Below, piece by piece: positions 16,862 to 25,276 of a DNA stretch of 64,000 nucleotides (positions within the stretch are counted from its first letter, which is position 1; every line of letters starts with the position of its first letter). The notes below the pieces were generated by a model, which was given only the letters and a program-made list of their open reading frames with translations, was not told the DNA's origin and did not search any database. Origin of the DNA: Epilithonimonas bovis DSM 19482 (GTDB lineage Bacteria; Bacteroidota; Bacteroidia; Flavobacteriales; Weeksellaceae). The DNA lies in NCBI RefSeq assembly GCF_900108115.1, contig NZ_FTPU01000013.1, positions 28,124 through 92,123 of the forward strand, read 5' to 3'. The translations under genes were made by a program, and so were the position numbers.

Positions 16862-17650
16862 ATGAAAATAACAGATAAAATAACCATGTTGTTATCCGAC
16901 AGAAATGATGTATTATCAGAGCTTTCAACTTATTCTTTTGAAGTTGGAATATTTGATTTAGAATATGGTATTGGTGAAAGTTCAAAAAATTTTGGGAGTA
17001 GAAATACTCCGGTAATTCAGAGCAATGGTAAACGAACAAATTTAAAAACGCCTGGTTATAAATTTGAAATTTGGGATGCTAATGTTCCTGAAGAAGATCT
17101 TTTTGATAAAATCAAAAGTATAACGCAAAATCAAATATACTTTGGTGCTAATTACTACAAAGAAATAATTGGTTTACCTCAGAAGCCTCCACGTCGTAAT
17201 GAATATCAAGATTTTCTTTCTGCAAATCCAACTGGATGGATTATCTGGGATAAGATCAATGGCAACAATGATTTCAGTGATTGTGAATTGATTTATACAT
17301 CTTACGATTTCCCTTCACACGTCGTATACTTTATGTGGAGTGGAATGATGCAAGGAATTTACTGCGGATCCGACTTTGATAAAGCGAACGTTCAGCAGGG
17401 TGACAAATCATTAAATGTCAAAAGAATTCATCCAACACAAAAACCAGTCCCAATCTACAAATACTTACTTTCAAATATTATCAATACCGGAGATGAAATT
17501 CTAGAACTTGGTTTTGGCTCAGGTTCACTGGCTCTTTCCTGCCATGATTATGACTTTTCATTATTAACTTGTGAGAACAATATCGAATATTATAAGTTAG
17601 GTACTGAGAGAGTTATAAATCACTCGAAATTAGGCATATTGAAATATTAA
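16862..17650 (+). CDS. DNA N6/N4 methyltransferase, altered catalytic motif
   Basis: A 262-residue beta-class-type methylase: the catalytic motif comes first (FDLEYGIGESS, residues 31-41), then RIHPTQKPVPIYKYLL, then the cofactor motif ILELGFGSGSLALS near the C-terminus. The expected DPPY is DLEY here. I chose ATG 16862 because the duplicated upstream copy begins at the same codon; an ATG at 16853 adds three residues. Context suggests an orphan modification enzyme that guards the element against host restriction, if still active. Confidence 0.75.
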   Translation: MKITDKITMLLSDRNDVLSELSTYSFEVGIFDLEYGIGESSKNFGSRNTPVIQSNGKRTNLKTPGYKFEIWDANVPEEDLFDKIKSITQNQIYFGANYYKEIIGLPQKPPRRNEYQDFLSANPTGWIIWDKINGNNDFSDCELIYTSYDFPSHVVYFMWSGMMQGIYCGSDFDKANVQQGDKSLNVKRIHPTQKPVPIYKYLLSNIINTGDEILELGFGSGSLALSCHDYDFSLLTCENNIEYYKLGTERVINHSKLGILKY

Positions 17651-17657
17651 ATTAATT

Positions 17658-17745
17658 AGCCTTAATTATACTTATTTAGACTGTAATCCTCTGATAATGT
17701 AGGTTTTAACATTGGTTTTCAAGACTTTTGTAATTAAATCAAACA
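17658..17745 (+). promoter_or_regulatory. Shared transfer-operon control region, copy A
   Basis: The 26-bp core (17658-17683) begins AGCCTTA and ends TTATTTAGACTG. It lies 71 bp before the surface-protein start at 17755. From the core to about 17736 the sequence is nearly identical to the region upstream of the gene at 41775-44996, including TAGGTTTTAACATTGGTTTT. A third core lies upstream of the mob genes. This looks like a common activator or promoter site. Confidence 0.65.
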
Positions 17746-17754
17746 TTTTCAAAG

Positions 17755-19083
17755 ATGAAAAACAAAAAGACTCAATTGTCTATTTTGGCAATAATGTTTT
17801 CTGCTACATTATTTGGACAAGTCGGAATCAACACTACAGATCCGCAAGTAACGTTAGATGTTCAAGGAAAACCTTCGGATTCAAAATCTTTAGATGGCGT
17901 ATTACTTCCTAGAGTTACTGCCTCTGAACTCAAGCTGAAAATTTACAGCACAAATCATAAGGGTACTTTAATCTATGTCACAGAAGCATTTTCTAATGCT
18001 GCGGATGCCAATGGACAAGTTGAATTTGTAACCACTCCAGGCACATACCAATTCGATGGCACAAAGTGGCAATCTTATTCTTTAGAAGAGAAGGATACTT
18101 TAAATTCTGTTGTTCTACGAGGAAAACATACCACAAAATCAATATCTTTTGGTAATACAGCATCTCCCTTTTTTTTGGGAGCTAACTCAGAGAATGAAAA
18201 TATTTTTTTTATTAATCGTGATTTAGATCTTCGTTCTGACTTGATTGGAAAATACAATTTAGGTATTGGAATGTACAGTTTGTACTCTCTTACTGAAGGC
18301 AAATCAAATTCTTCTTACGGAAATTATTCTTTATCTAGTTTAAAGAAAGGCAATTCAAATTCAGCATTTGGAGTAAACACAGGATACTTTTTAGAAGGAA
18401 ATTTCAATTCATTATTTGGGCTATCTGCGGGTGAAAATGCTACTACAACTTCTTGGAATTCAATATTTGGTTCAGGATCTGGTAAGTATTTATCAACTGG
18501 CTATAAAAATTCATTTTTTGGTGGTGGATCGGCTCAAAGAAATAATATAGGTAGTTTAAATTTTGTGGCAGGCTATTCAGCTGCATCCACAGGTGATATA
18601 GGCGATAGAAATATAATCATAGGCCCTTATGCCGGAAATTCGGTCACGGGGACAAAACCAGTTGGTAACAATAACATTCTAATCGGTTTAGGTGCGGGAT
18701 ATAATGATAGCAGTCTCCAAAATAAGTTAATAATTCATTCAAATTCTGCACTATCTGGCTATTCTGCAACTTCAGAAGGAAATTTCACACCGGCTGGTGC
18801 TTTTGCTCAGAGTAATTTACAAAATGGATTAATTACGGGAGATTTCGTAGATCGATGGGTTAAGTTCAATGGCAAATTTCAGATCAATCCTTCTTACATG
18901 CCCGCTGCAACCTCTGATTTTTCTTCCGTATTACTTCAAAATCCTACAACTGGCGATGTTGGCGTAAGTACGTTGTCTAATGTTATATCAAATGCAGGAA
19001 TTGTACTTGTTCCTACGCCTCCGACAACAGGAAATTATATTCTTGAATCCAATAATGGTACAATGACCTGGGTAGCTAAATAA
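17755..19083 (+). CDS. Exported adhesin-like protein with head-type repeats
   Basis: A 442-residue secreted protein with signal peptide (MKNKKTQLSILAIMFSATLFGQ) followed by VGINTTDPQVTLDVQG, a common start of Flavobacteriia surface and fibre proteins. Residues about 180-290 contain repeated short units around NSxxG (GNYSLSSLKKGNSNSAFG; GNFNSLFGLSAGENAT), as in YadA-like heads or phage-fibre heads that fold as trimeric beta-helices. It is first in a three-gene operon and is controlled by a region shared with the transfer genes, so a role in mating contact is plausible but inferred. Confidence 0.65.
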   Translation: MKNKKTQLSILAIMFSATLFGQVGINTTDPQVTLDVQGKPSDSKSLDGVLLPRVTASELKLKIYSTNHKGTLIYVTEAFSNAADANGQVEFVTTPGTYQFDGTKWQSYSLEEKDTLNSVVLRGKHTTKSISFGNTASPFFLGANSENENIFFINRDLDLRSDLIGKYNLGIGMYSLYSLTEGKSNSSYGNYSLSSLKKGNSNSAFGVNTGYFLEGNFNSLFGLSAGENATTTSWNSIFGSGSGKYLSTGYKNSFFGGGSAQRNNIGSLNFVAGYSAASTGDIGDRNIIIGPYAGNSVTGTKPVGNNNILIGLGAGYNDSSLQNKLIIHSNSALSGYSATSEGNFTPAGAFAQSNLQNGLITGDFVDRWVKFNGKFQINPSYMPAATSDFSSVLLQNPTTGDVGVSTLSNVISNAGIVLVPTPPTTGNYILESNNGTMTWVAK

Positions 19084-19094
19084 AACACCAGACA

Positions 19095-20990
19095 ATGAAA
19101 CAAATAAACACAACAATTCTATTGTTAGCAACTAACGTGGTCTTTGCTCAACTTACCCATGTAAATGACAATACAGTTCTATCAGTTGCAAAGAATGCTT
19201 TACTTTACAATTCAGGTAGTTTTGAAACGGTTGGAAATGGTAAAGCAGATGTAGCAGGAAATGTTATGATGGTTGCAAAATCAGAAGAGGATTATCTTAA
19301 ATCTCTTTCTGCAAACAAAAACATTTTTTTGCGACTTAATGACAACGTAAATTGGAATAGTTCTACTTACGGACAATTATACGTCAAGGGATTTTCTCAA
19401 AATAATATAACTGCATTAGTAGCCAAAGAGTATGCTAGTAATAAGCATGGAGATTATCAACAACTAGCGATTCCATTTTACGGTAAAGAATTTTCATCCC
19501 TTCAAGATGAATTTTCAACTACTCTTTCCAATCAACGATGGTCTAGACAAGAGGTCTTGCGATGGAACAATAAGAAAATCCGTTTTGACGGATCAGTTAT
19601 CCCATCTGCAACAATCAATTCTAATTCCACCCCAGGGATTTCAATTAATTTGACGGATAAAACCACGTTAGCGGATAGGTTAAGTTATTATGCAGTTGGT
19701 ACAGCTGGTGGTCTTAATCCTGAAAATGTGTTGTTAATTTCCGGGATCCCATATTCGGATGGTTTGGCGGTAGAATTACAACAAGACAATATCAATTTTG
19801 GTTCTTCCGGTTCTGCAACAAATATCTATCGGGAAAAATACAACACCTATCTGAGTGATATTTTTGAATTTTCCAACCCTTGGGAAGGGAGTTTTGCTAA
19901 GAACGTATATCAATATGCAAATCCTTTCCTGACCAATATTGATCTCTCTCTGATCGGAATAGATGAAACATCCGGAGACGGAAACAATATCTCTAACATC
20001 TGGGGAATTTCGGTTAATCCAAATTCTGTTAAGTTTAACTCAAGTACAGGAACAGCGAGTTCCTACTCTGCGAATCAAATTGTAACATTTGATGAAAATC
20101 TTCGGCCAGTAGGGAATATAGATGCTTTAATCATCAAGCCTTTGGGAACTTTCAAAATCAAGTTACGAGATAACAGTTTTCAGCAGTTGAACTTTGATAA
20201 TTTGAGGCGGTTTGCAAGCGTTCCCAGATCAGAAGATACAAGTTACTCGGTAACTGCTGCAAAACGGTCGGAAGGAACTTCATTGAAACAATTAGAGGTT
20301 ATTCTTTTAGATGAAAAAAATAACCAGATCGGCGAGACCTATTTTGTTGTAGGCAATCTGCAAACAGGTGAAATTAAAGACGAATTAAAATCTGTCCAGG
20401 CTATCGCAACGCCAGCCAATCTTCTTAGTACTAGTGAGGAAACTCCCGAAGGTGGTATAGATCAAAATTTAGCTTCAAAATACAGATTATACATCAATGA
20501 AGTAAATGAAAGTTTCAAAGGCAAACCAATCAGTTTGTCTGTCTTTGACGGCAAGAAATTGAAATTCCGAATTCGAGAAAATTCCAAACTTATTAGTGTT
20601 TCTCTGAACAATGGCGAAAGCTTTTACTTAAAAAATGCTAATGGCGCTATTACCCAAATCAAGCCAGGAGATGAAATTCAAATTGATTCCCAAAACTATG
20701 ATCTGTATTACGGTTATCCCGATAAAACATTAGATGTAAGCACAACAAAAATCAGCAGAACTGTTGTCACACTGGATAGATCACTAGAGAAGTATGTTGT
20801 TTTATTTGATCCGCTTTGGAAAAATGCCAAAGTCAATGTGTATGATCTGTCTGGAAAACTTTTAATCCACAAATCCCAAGTAAAAACTGACACACCATTT
20901 GTGATTGAAATTTCTAAAGATAACCGTGTTCTTATTGTCAATGTTCAAAATGAAGATGGACAAATTATTAATTCAAAAATCATAAACTAA
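19095..20990 (+). CDS. Exported protein with type IX-like C-terminal domain
   Basis: A 631-residue protein. Residues 1-18 form a signal peptide (ATNVVFA). The long middle is beta-rich, and the last 70 residues (VNVYDLSGKLLIHKSQV, then RVLIVNVQNEDGQIINSKIIN) match the type A sorting domain pattern used by the Bacteroidota type IX secretion system. It starts 11 bp after the adhesin-like gene. It is probably displayed on the cell surface. No enzymatic domain is recognised. Confidence 0.65.
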   Translation: MKQINTTILLLATNVVFAQLTHVNDNTVLSVAKNALLYNSGSFETVGNGKADVAGNVMMVAKSEEDYLKSLSANKNIFLRLNDNVNWNSSTYGQLYVKGFSQNNITALVAKEYASNKHGDYQQLAIPFYGKEFSSLQDEFSTTLSNQRWSRQEVLRWNNKKIRFDGSVIPSATINSNSTPGISINLTDKTTLADRLSYYAVGTAGGLNPENVLLISGIPYSDGLAVELQQDNINFGSSGSATNIYREKYNTYLSDIFEFSNPWEGSFAKNVYQYANPFLTNIDLSLIGIDETSGDGNNISNIWGISVNPNSVKFNSSTGTASSYSANQIVTFDENLRPVGNIDALIIKPLGTFKIKLRDNSFQQLNFDNLRRFASVPRSEDTSYSVTAAKRSEGTSLKQLEVILLDEKNNQIGETYFVVGNLQTGEIKDELKSVQAIATPANLLSTSEETPEGGIDQNLASKYRLYINEVNESFKGKPISLSVFDGKKLKFRIRENSKLISVSLNNGESFYLKNANGAITQIKPGDEIQIDSQNYDLYYGYPDKTLDVSTTKISRTVVTLDRSLEKYVVLFDPLWKNAKVNVYDLSGKLLIHKSQVKTDTPFVIEISKDNRVLIVNVQNEDGQIINSKIIN

Positions 20991-20991
20991 A

Positions 20992-21291
20992 ATGAAATAC
21001 TCAATTATTCCAGCCTCAATCTTTTTGTTTTTTTTACTTTCTGTAAAACTGAATGCACAATCCACAATACATATGGAGAATATGCCAGCAGCAGCACCGC
21101 CACCACCAAGCAGTTCAGCCTTTGGCGCTGATGGTCCAGGAGCTCCATCTGATACACCTGCAAGCAATATTGATTCTTATATCTATTACGCCTTGGGAAT
21201 TGGTGTTTTGATCGTGGTGAAATACAGAAAAAAAATTTTTAAGCTGCCGAATGCAGAAGAAAAAAATGAAGATCATTCCGATGATTATTAA
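20992..21291 (+). CDS. Small Pro-rich membrane protein of the surface operon
   Basis: A 99-residue protein with a signal peptide (ASIFLFFLLSVKLNAQ), a Pro/Ala/Gly-rich stretch (MPAAAPPPPSSSAFGADG), one membrane helix (YIYYALGIGVLIVVKY) and an acidic cytoplasmic tail. Similar small proteins often follow type IX cargo genes in Chryseobacterium-like genomes. It starts one base after the previous stop; a terminator follows. Confidence 0.6.
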   Translation: MKYSIIPASIFLFFLLSVKLNAQSTIHMENMPAAAPPPPSSSAFGADGPGAPSDTPASNIDSYIYYALGIGVLIVVKYRKKIFKLPNAEEKNEDHSDDY

Positions 21292-21301
21292 TAATAATAA
21301 T

Positions 21302-21321
21302 TAGCCTGAATAATCAGGCTA
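21302..21321 (+). terminator. Terminator of the surface-protein operon
   Basis: TAGCCTGA and TCAGGCTA form an 8-bp stem with a 4-base loop, followed by TTATATTTT. It lies directly after the three surface genes. Confidence 0.75.
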
Positions 21322-21349
21322 TTATATTTTAAATCTTAGAAAAAATTAT

Positions 21350-21565
21350 ATGAAAAAAAACTCAATTAAAAAAAACAATATAAAAGAAAAATTCTTTTGG
21401 CTGCTTGCGGTGATATTCTTCACGATAATTCTATGTGGAATTTTTTTCTTTTTTGTCAATCCTATACAAGATCAGTCGGAACTGCTTACAACAATATGGC
21501 TTACCTCAATTTCACTATTTATTATTTCTGTGGCGCAAGCTCTGTATTTTAAAAATGATTATTAG
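21350..21565 (+). CDS. Two-helix membrane protein
   Basis: A 71-residue protein with a very basic start (MKKNSIKKNNIKEK) and two membrane helices (FFWLLAVIFFTIILCGIFFF; TIWLTSISLFIISVAQAL). Family unknown. Its last codons overlap the start of the next small membrane ORF by 11 bp. Confidence 0.5.
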   Translation: MKKNSIKKNNIKEKFFWLLAVIFFTIILCGIFFFFVNPIQDQSELLTTIWLTSISLFIISVAQALYFKNDY

Positions 21566-21683
21566 TTTCCTAAATATTCTACTATGTAGCATAGTTACTA
21601 TTTTTTTTGCATGGTTTACATTCCCTGCACTTAACTATCTGTATAATTCTTTACCCCAAAAACAAAACTTAAAACAAAATTGA
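21555..21683 (+). CDS. Single-helix small membrane protein
   Basis: A 42-residue ORF with a membrane helix (MIISFLNILLCSIVTIFFAW) and a basic tail (PQKQNLKQN). A longer frame from 21435 exists but would run inside the upstream gene; the ATG at 21555 overlaps that gene's stop by 11 bp, which suits coupled translation. It is followed 3 bp later by the 203-residue barrel-like gene. Confidence 0.45.
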   Translation: MIISFLNILLCSIVTIFFAWFTFPALNYLYNSLPQKQNLKQN

Positions 21684-21686
21684 GAG

Positions 21687-22298
21687 ATGCAAATAATATT
21701 TAAAATCCTTACGATCTTGTTTCTACTATTTATCAATTTTTTACCTGCCCAATTTCGGGATCAATTTGTAAAATGGAAAATTGGTGCAAGCTATTCAAAA
21801 GGATTTGTTGATAAACTTTCGTTTAATCAATATAATGCAACATTAGCCGTAGCGGTTGCCATTGATGAAAATGATGTTTATGATTCCGCTTCGCTTTACT
21901 ATGAGCCATACGGTACATATTCTTTCTTAGAACAAAGTCCATTTTCAAATATATCATTCCAAGTCTTTTCTAGTGGTGTGAATTTAAAAAAACACATTAA
22001 CGATCATAATTATAAAAAGACTTTTTATGTCTATGTCGGACCCGAAATTTCTATTATACGCTTCAGACAATCATTTGCAAATAAAAACTACAATTATATA
22101 ATGTTAAAACCAGACTATCTTATTAATATAGGAATTGGCGCATTTATAAGTTCAAATATCGAGTTGTTTGCCCAGTACAAAGTTGGTTTAACTAAAATTT
22201 ACCCAATAACATCACTCAATGATAATTATCGATTACAAGCAATCACTTTAGGTTTTAAAATAGCATTTAACGAAAACTGGTGGTTCCGAGGAAAATAA
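21687..22298 (+). CDS. Exported beta-barrel-like protein, possibly TraO-like
   Basis: A 203-residue protein with a signal peptide (IFKILTILFLLFINFLPAQ) and alternating strands ending in an outer-membrane-like pattern (QAITLGFKIAFNENWWF). The layout, with VKWKIGASYSKGFV near the start and KKTFYVYVGPEISI in the middle, recalls TraO of Bacteroides conjugative elements, which is otherwise missing from the tra operon here. The assignment is tentative because similarity is seen only by eye. Confidence 0.45.
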   Translation: MQIIFKILTILFLLFINFLPAQFRDQFVKWKIGASYSKGFVDKLSFNQYNATLAVAVAIDENDVYDSASLYYEPYGTYSFLEQSPFSNISFQVFSSGVNLKKHINDHNYKKTFYVYVGPEISIIRFRQSFANKNYNYIMLKPDYLINIGIGAFISSNIELFAQYKVGLTKIYPITSLNDNYRLQAITLGFKIAFNENWWFRGK

Positions 22299-22523
22299 TC
22301 ATTGATTGATAAATGCAACAATACGGTGAATCAATTTCTCTAGTTCCTCTTTTGCCAGAGCTTCATCTGTATCAGTAACTCGCTGTTTTCCGGTTCCTGA
22401 TTTATTTTCAGCCAGTTTGTTAGCCAGTTTTGTATGAGCCGATTTATTATTCGGATACATACTTCTTGCTAATACAGCATTTTTAATGATAGGGTTTTCT
22501 TCTAAGAATTCTTTGAGTGTCAT
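22299..22523 (-). CDS. Small regulator-like protein, divergent
   Basis: A 74-residue helical protein (LEENPIIKNAVLARSMYPNN, then RVTDTDEALAKEELEKLIHR). Length and charge suggest a small DNA-binding protein, but no family is recognised. It is transcribed away from a 53-residue ORF with two 17-bp direct repeats between them. A TACCTTTG box lies only 4 bp from the ATG, so the mRNA may have almost no leader. Confidence 0.5.
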   Translation of the reverse strand: MTLKEFLEENPIIKNAVLARSMYPNNKSAHTKLANKLAENKSGTGKQRVTDTDEALAKEELEKLIHRIVAFINQ

Positions 22524-22544
22524 AAAACAAAGGTAACAAAAAAA

Positions 22545-22581
22545 ATATAAAATAAATGTTTCATATATAAAATAAATGTTT
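22545..22581. promoter_or_regulatory. Direct-repeat operator between divergent small genes
   Basis: Two exact copies of ATATAAAATAAATGTTT (22545-22561 and 22565-22581), spaced by 20 bp, lie between the promoters of the two divergent genes; a TATATTTG box at 22582-22589 serves the rightward gene. The layout suggests a regulator binding side by side on one helix face. Confidence 0.5.
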
Positions 22582-22606
22582 TATATTTGATGAAAGAAAT
22601 CTGGTA

Positions 22607-22768
22607 ATGACAAAATTCAAAGAATCAACTGTTTTAACAGTAGAACAGTTTGCAAACACAACTAGTTCACAACTTGCAAAACTAATATTAGACAATCCGA
22701 CATACTGGATTGTTGGAACAACTATAGGGGTGGATAGAAAAGTTATAAAACGAATCAAAAATAAATAA
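22607..22768 (+). CDS. Small hypothetical protein
   Basis: A 53-residue ORF (MTKFKESTVLTVEQFANTT, then YWIVGTTIGVDRKVIKRIKN) with a possible helix-turn-helix in the middle and a basic end. It is divergent from the 74-residue gene and may form a pair with it. Its stop is followed by AATCTCAAAAACTATAAC just before the next start, a variant of the motif that separates the array genes at 27-33 kb. Confidence 0.5.
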   Translation: MTKFKESTVLTVEQFANTTSSQLAKLILDNPTYWIVGTTIGVDRKVIKRIKNK

Positions 22769-22784
22769 TCTCAAAAACTATAAC

Positions 22785-23210
22785 ATGAAAATAGAGTATT
22801 TAAAACTTTACTGGTGCAAGATCAGAGTTTATGACGATAGAGGTAGGGCTTATGGGATTAAGGAATGTAAAATTTGGGATGATCTTCAATTCAATCTTAT
22901 AAGCAAATACAGATGGTATTTTGATTATCGGGCAGCACTATTGAAAGTTCAATATCCAAAATGTGAGGTTGAAATAAAGACTGGTTCCAAGGAACCTAAT
23001 AAAAAAACAGTTCAAGATTTTTTGAAAGATAAAATTACTGGGAAAAAGCGGATGATTACCAAACTCAGTAATGAGATTAAATTTCATAAAAACTGGTTAA
23101 TCGCTAATAACATATTTGGAATTGATGGTGATGATGGACGATTAGAAAAAGCAAAAATAAAGCTTCAAAAATATATACAGGAATTGCAAGAATTAGAAAC
23201 GACAATCTAA
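22785..23210 (+). CDS. Hypothetical protein
   Basis: A 141-residue soluble protein. The N-terminal half is aromatic and beta-rich (YLKLYWCKIRVYDDRGRAYG), the C-terminal half is a basic coiled helix (AKIKLQKYIQELQELETT). No family recognised. The start is preceded by the AATCTCAAAAAC motif. Confidence 0.55.
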   Translation: MKIEYLKLYWCKIRVYDDRGRAYGIKECKIWDDLQFNLISKYRWYFDYRAALLKVQYPKCEVEIKTGSKEPNKKTVQDFLKDKITGKKRMITKLSNEIKFHKNWLIANNIFGIDGDDGRLEKAKIKLQKYIQELQELETTI

Positions 23211-23219
23211 ATTTAACCT

Positions 23220-24026
23220 ATGAAACGATATTATTTTTACAAAAGAAATCAAAACTTTCGAGCCGAATATAAAGGGGATCTAATTGATTTTTCGCTTTCT
23301 GCACTTTACGCTACTAGAGAGTATTCGCAAAAACTTGGTAAAGATATTTCTCAATATCATTACTTTGATCAACTAGAACTATGTATTTCCACCAAAACAC
23401 CAGGAATATATAAGGTAAACATTGATTCTGGGACTGATGGATGTCACGGCCATTTTGCAAAATCTCAAAAAGAATTACTGAAGGCTTTTGCCGGCTACTC
23501 CCTAATTTCTGAGCGCGAGTATTTTCGATTAAGAAAAATAGCGTTGAGATTGATTTTTAAGCATATTAACTTCTTCAAACAAAATAATCCGGATATTGAA
23601 AGAAATTTTTATTACCAAAATGATTATTCAAGAAATTTTTATAATTTAACTGTTGTTTCAACCAGCTACAAATATAATATTAAGAATTATCCTCAAGAGC
23701 AATTGGATTACATGGCTAAAGTAGATTTAGCATTAAATGATCTTAGGATTGATGAATACTTCAAAATTTTCATTTCAAAAGATCCTACATATAAGACTAA
23801 TACATTTAGCATAGAATCATATCATTTTAATCCCAATTATAAATCACAGAAGGATTTTTTATCTGGAAATTTTCTTAGTAAAAATGTACAGCCTGTAGAA
23901 ATAAAAAATTTTCAATTTTCTCGCCTGAAAAGAAAAATAGCAGAAGTTTTAGTTGAAAGATCGAGTCTTGATATTACAGCTATTTTGTCGAGACAGAAAC
24001 ACAACATCACTATTCTAGATATTTAA
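23220..24026 (+). CDS. Hypothetical protein
   Basis: A 268-residue soluble protein, rich in Tyr, Lys and Phe. Landmarks are KLGKDISQYHYFDQLELCIS, a GTDGCHGHF segment with clustered Cys and His, and a charged helical stretch (SEREYFRLRKIALRL). I recognise no domain. It lies 9 bp after the previous gene and heads towards a PH-domain membrane protein; no link in function is visible. Confidence 0.55.
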   Translation: MKRYYFYKRNQNFRAEYKGDLIDFSLSALYATREYSQKLGKDISQYHYFDQLELCISTKTPGIYKVNIDSGTDGCHGHFAKSQKELLKAFAGYSLISEREYFRLRKIALRLIFKHINFFKQNNPDIERNFYYQNDYSRNFYNLTVVSTSYKYNIKNYPQEQLDYMAKVDLALNDLRIDEYFKIFISKDPTYKTNTFSIESYHFNPNYKSQKDFLSGNFLSKNVQPVEIKNFQFSRLKRKIAEVLVERSSLDITAILSRQKHNITILDI

Positions 24027-24046
24027 CCACAAATTTTTAAAAAATT

Positions 24047-24502
24047 ATGATAAATTTACTTTTAAAAAATTATTCCATGGTAGGTGTTCAGCCAAAATAC
24101 TCAGCGAAAATTCATTGGATATCATTCATTTTACCATACATATTTATGTGTATCGGTTCTATTGGATTTTTGGCAGTTTTGATTCCAATTGATGCAATAC
24201 GAGTTCTCTCGATAGGGTTAATCATCTTATTTTTTAAAGGATTAATTAATCTATTAAAGTACAAAGCTATAAAGATCGATCTTTCAGAAAACTATCTATC
24301 TTTAACTACTGGTCTCTTTAGTAAAACCATCTCTGATATATCACTCAACAAGATGGAAGCATTCCAGTTGCATCAATCATATTTAGGAAAACATTTAAAT
24401 TTTGGTACCCTCACCGTCACGACTGGAGAAATCACACATTCATATAGAATTGCTGACCCATTATCCCTGCGTGAAAAGCTTTTAAACAATATAAAATATT
24501 AA
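24047..24502 (+). CDS. Membrane protein with bacterial PH domain
   Basis: A 151-residue protein with two membrane helices (ISFILPYIFMCIGSIGFLAV; IRVLSIGLIILFFKGLINLL) followed by a domain like bacterial PH (bPH_2, DUF304 type): LSLTTGLFSKTISDISLNKM and LGKHLNFGTLTVTTGE. Such proteins are membrane-anchored and of unclear role. The neighbours give no further hint. Confidence 0.7.
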   Translation: MINLLLKNYSMVGVQPKYSAKIHWISFILPYIFMCIGSIGFLAVLIPIDAIRVLSIGLIILFFKGLINLLKYKAIKIDLSENYLSLTTGLFSKTISDISLNKMEAFQLHQSYLGKHLNFGTLTVTTGEITHSYRIADPLSLREKLLNNIKY

Positions 24503-24513
24503 ATATTTAAATC

Positions 24514-25038
24514 ATGAAAAAAAATTTCATTTGTGCAGTATTAATTTTTCTTTCTGCAACATTATCAGCACAATTAGCTGTAACCTCAATTCAAAACAAT
24601 CAAACAGAATTGGTTGTAAATGATTCTATAAAATTACAGAAAGGCTCTTCCATACTCATTAACCTTCCTGCTGGAAAAGATTTTGTTTTTGTAAAGCAAA
24701 AAAAATCTGGACTTAATGCAAAGCTTTTAGGAAAAGTTGCCAATATTGCTGGTACCGGTGCAGCTGCTGTTGGATTAGGTTCAGGGAATACTGGAACAAT
24801 GTTAGGAGCACTGAAGGTTGCTCAAAAAGCTAATGCAGTAAGTTATGGAGCAGATGCGATTAATCAAATTCAGGAATTACCAATTTCCAACGATGCTAAA
24901 AAAATTGCAGGTACAAAAATGGAAATTCTAGAATGGGAATTCACTAATGATGGCTATGTTATCACTGCAAAATCAGACAAAAAGAAATATGAAATTTATC
25001 TTCAAGCTGCAGCAATTGCAGGGGAAGTTAAACTTTAG
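24514..25038 (+). CDS. Secreted hypothetical protein
   Basis: A 174-residue exported protein with signal peptide (MKKNFICAVLIFLSATLSAQ). The middle has a Gly/Ala-rich segment (ANIAGTGAAAVGLGSGNTG) flanked by beta-rich parts. No domain recognised. It begins 11 bp after the PH-domain gene. Confidence 0.55.
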   Translation: MKKNFICAVLIFLSATLSAQLAVTSIQNNQTELVVNDSIKLQKGSSILINLPAGKDFVFVKQKKSGLNAKLLGKVANIAGTGAAAVGLGSGNTGTMLGALKVAQKANAVSYGADAINQIQELPISNDAKKIAGTKMEILEWEFTNDGYVITAKSDKKKYEIYLQAAAIAGEVKL

Positions 25039-25051
25039 AAAATAACTAGCC

Positions 25052-25276
25052 ATGATAGAATTATTGATTAAGGAATTAGACAAACTTCCTGGAAATAATG
25101 AAAGGAAAAATTACCTCGAAAGAATCATTCAAGATCCTAACATTGGTAGACATGATTTAAAACGTATTGCATGTATCACATTGATCGAGGGAAACTTTAT
25201 AGAAAATTATTATAAAGTCACCTTATTTCAGCAAATATTCAATAATCTCAAAAAACTAAAATGGGTAGTATCTTAG
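25052..25276 (+). CDS. Small hypothetical protein
   Basis: A 74-residue soluble helical protein (ELDKLPGNNERKNYLERIIQ; HDLKRIACITLIEGNFIENY). Unknown family. It lies 13 bp after the secreted protein gene and is the last of this rightward group before a 166-bp gap. Confidence 0.45.
   Translation: MIELLIKELDKLPGNNERKNYLERIIQDPNIGRHDLKRIACITLIEGNFIENYYKVTLFQQIFNNLKKLKWVVS

Noticed and set aside
17712..17912. 66-codon plus frame over the surface-gene start
   Set aside because: It overlaps the signal-peptide gene at 17755 in another frame and lies in the shared control region.
21435..21683. Longer 82-codon start for the small membrane protein
   Set aside because: The extra N-terminal part runs inside the upstream gene; the ATG at 21555 fits a coupled start.
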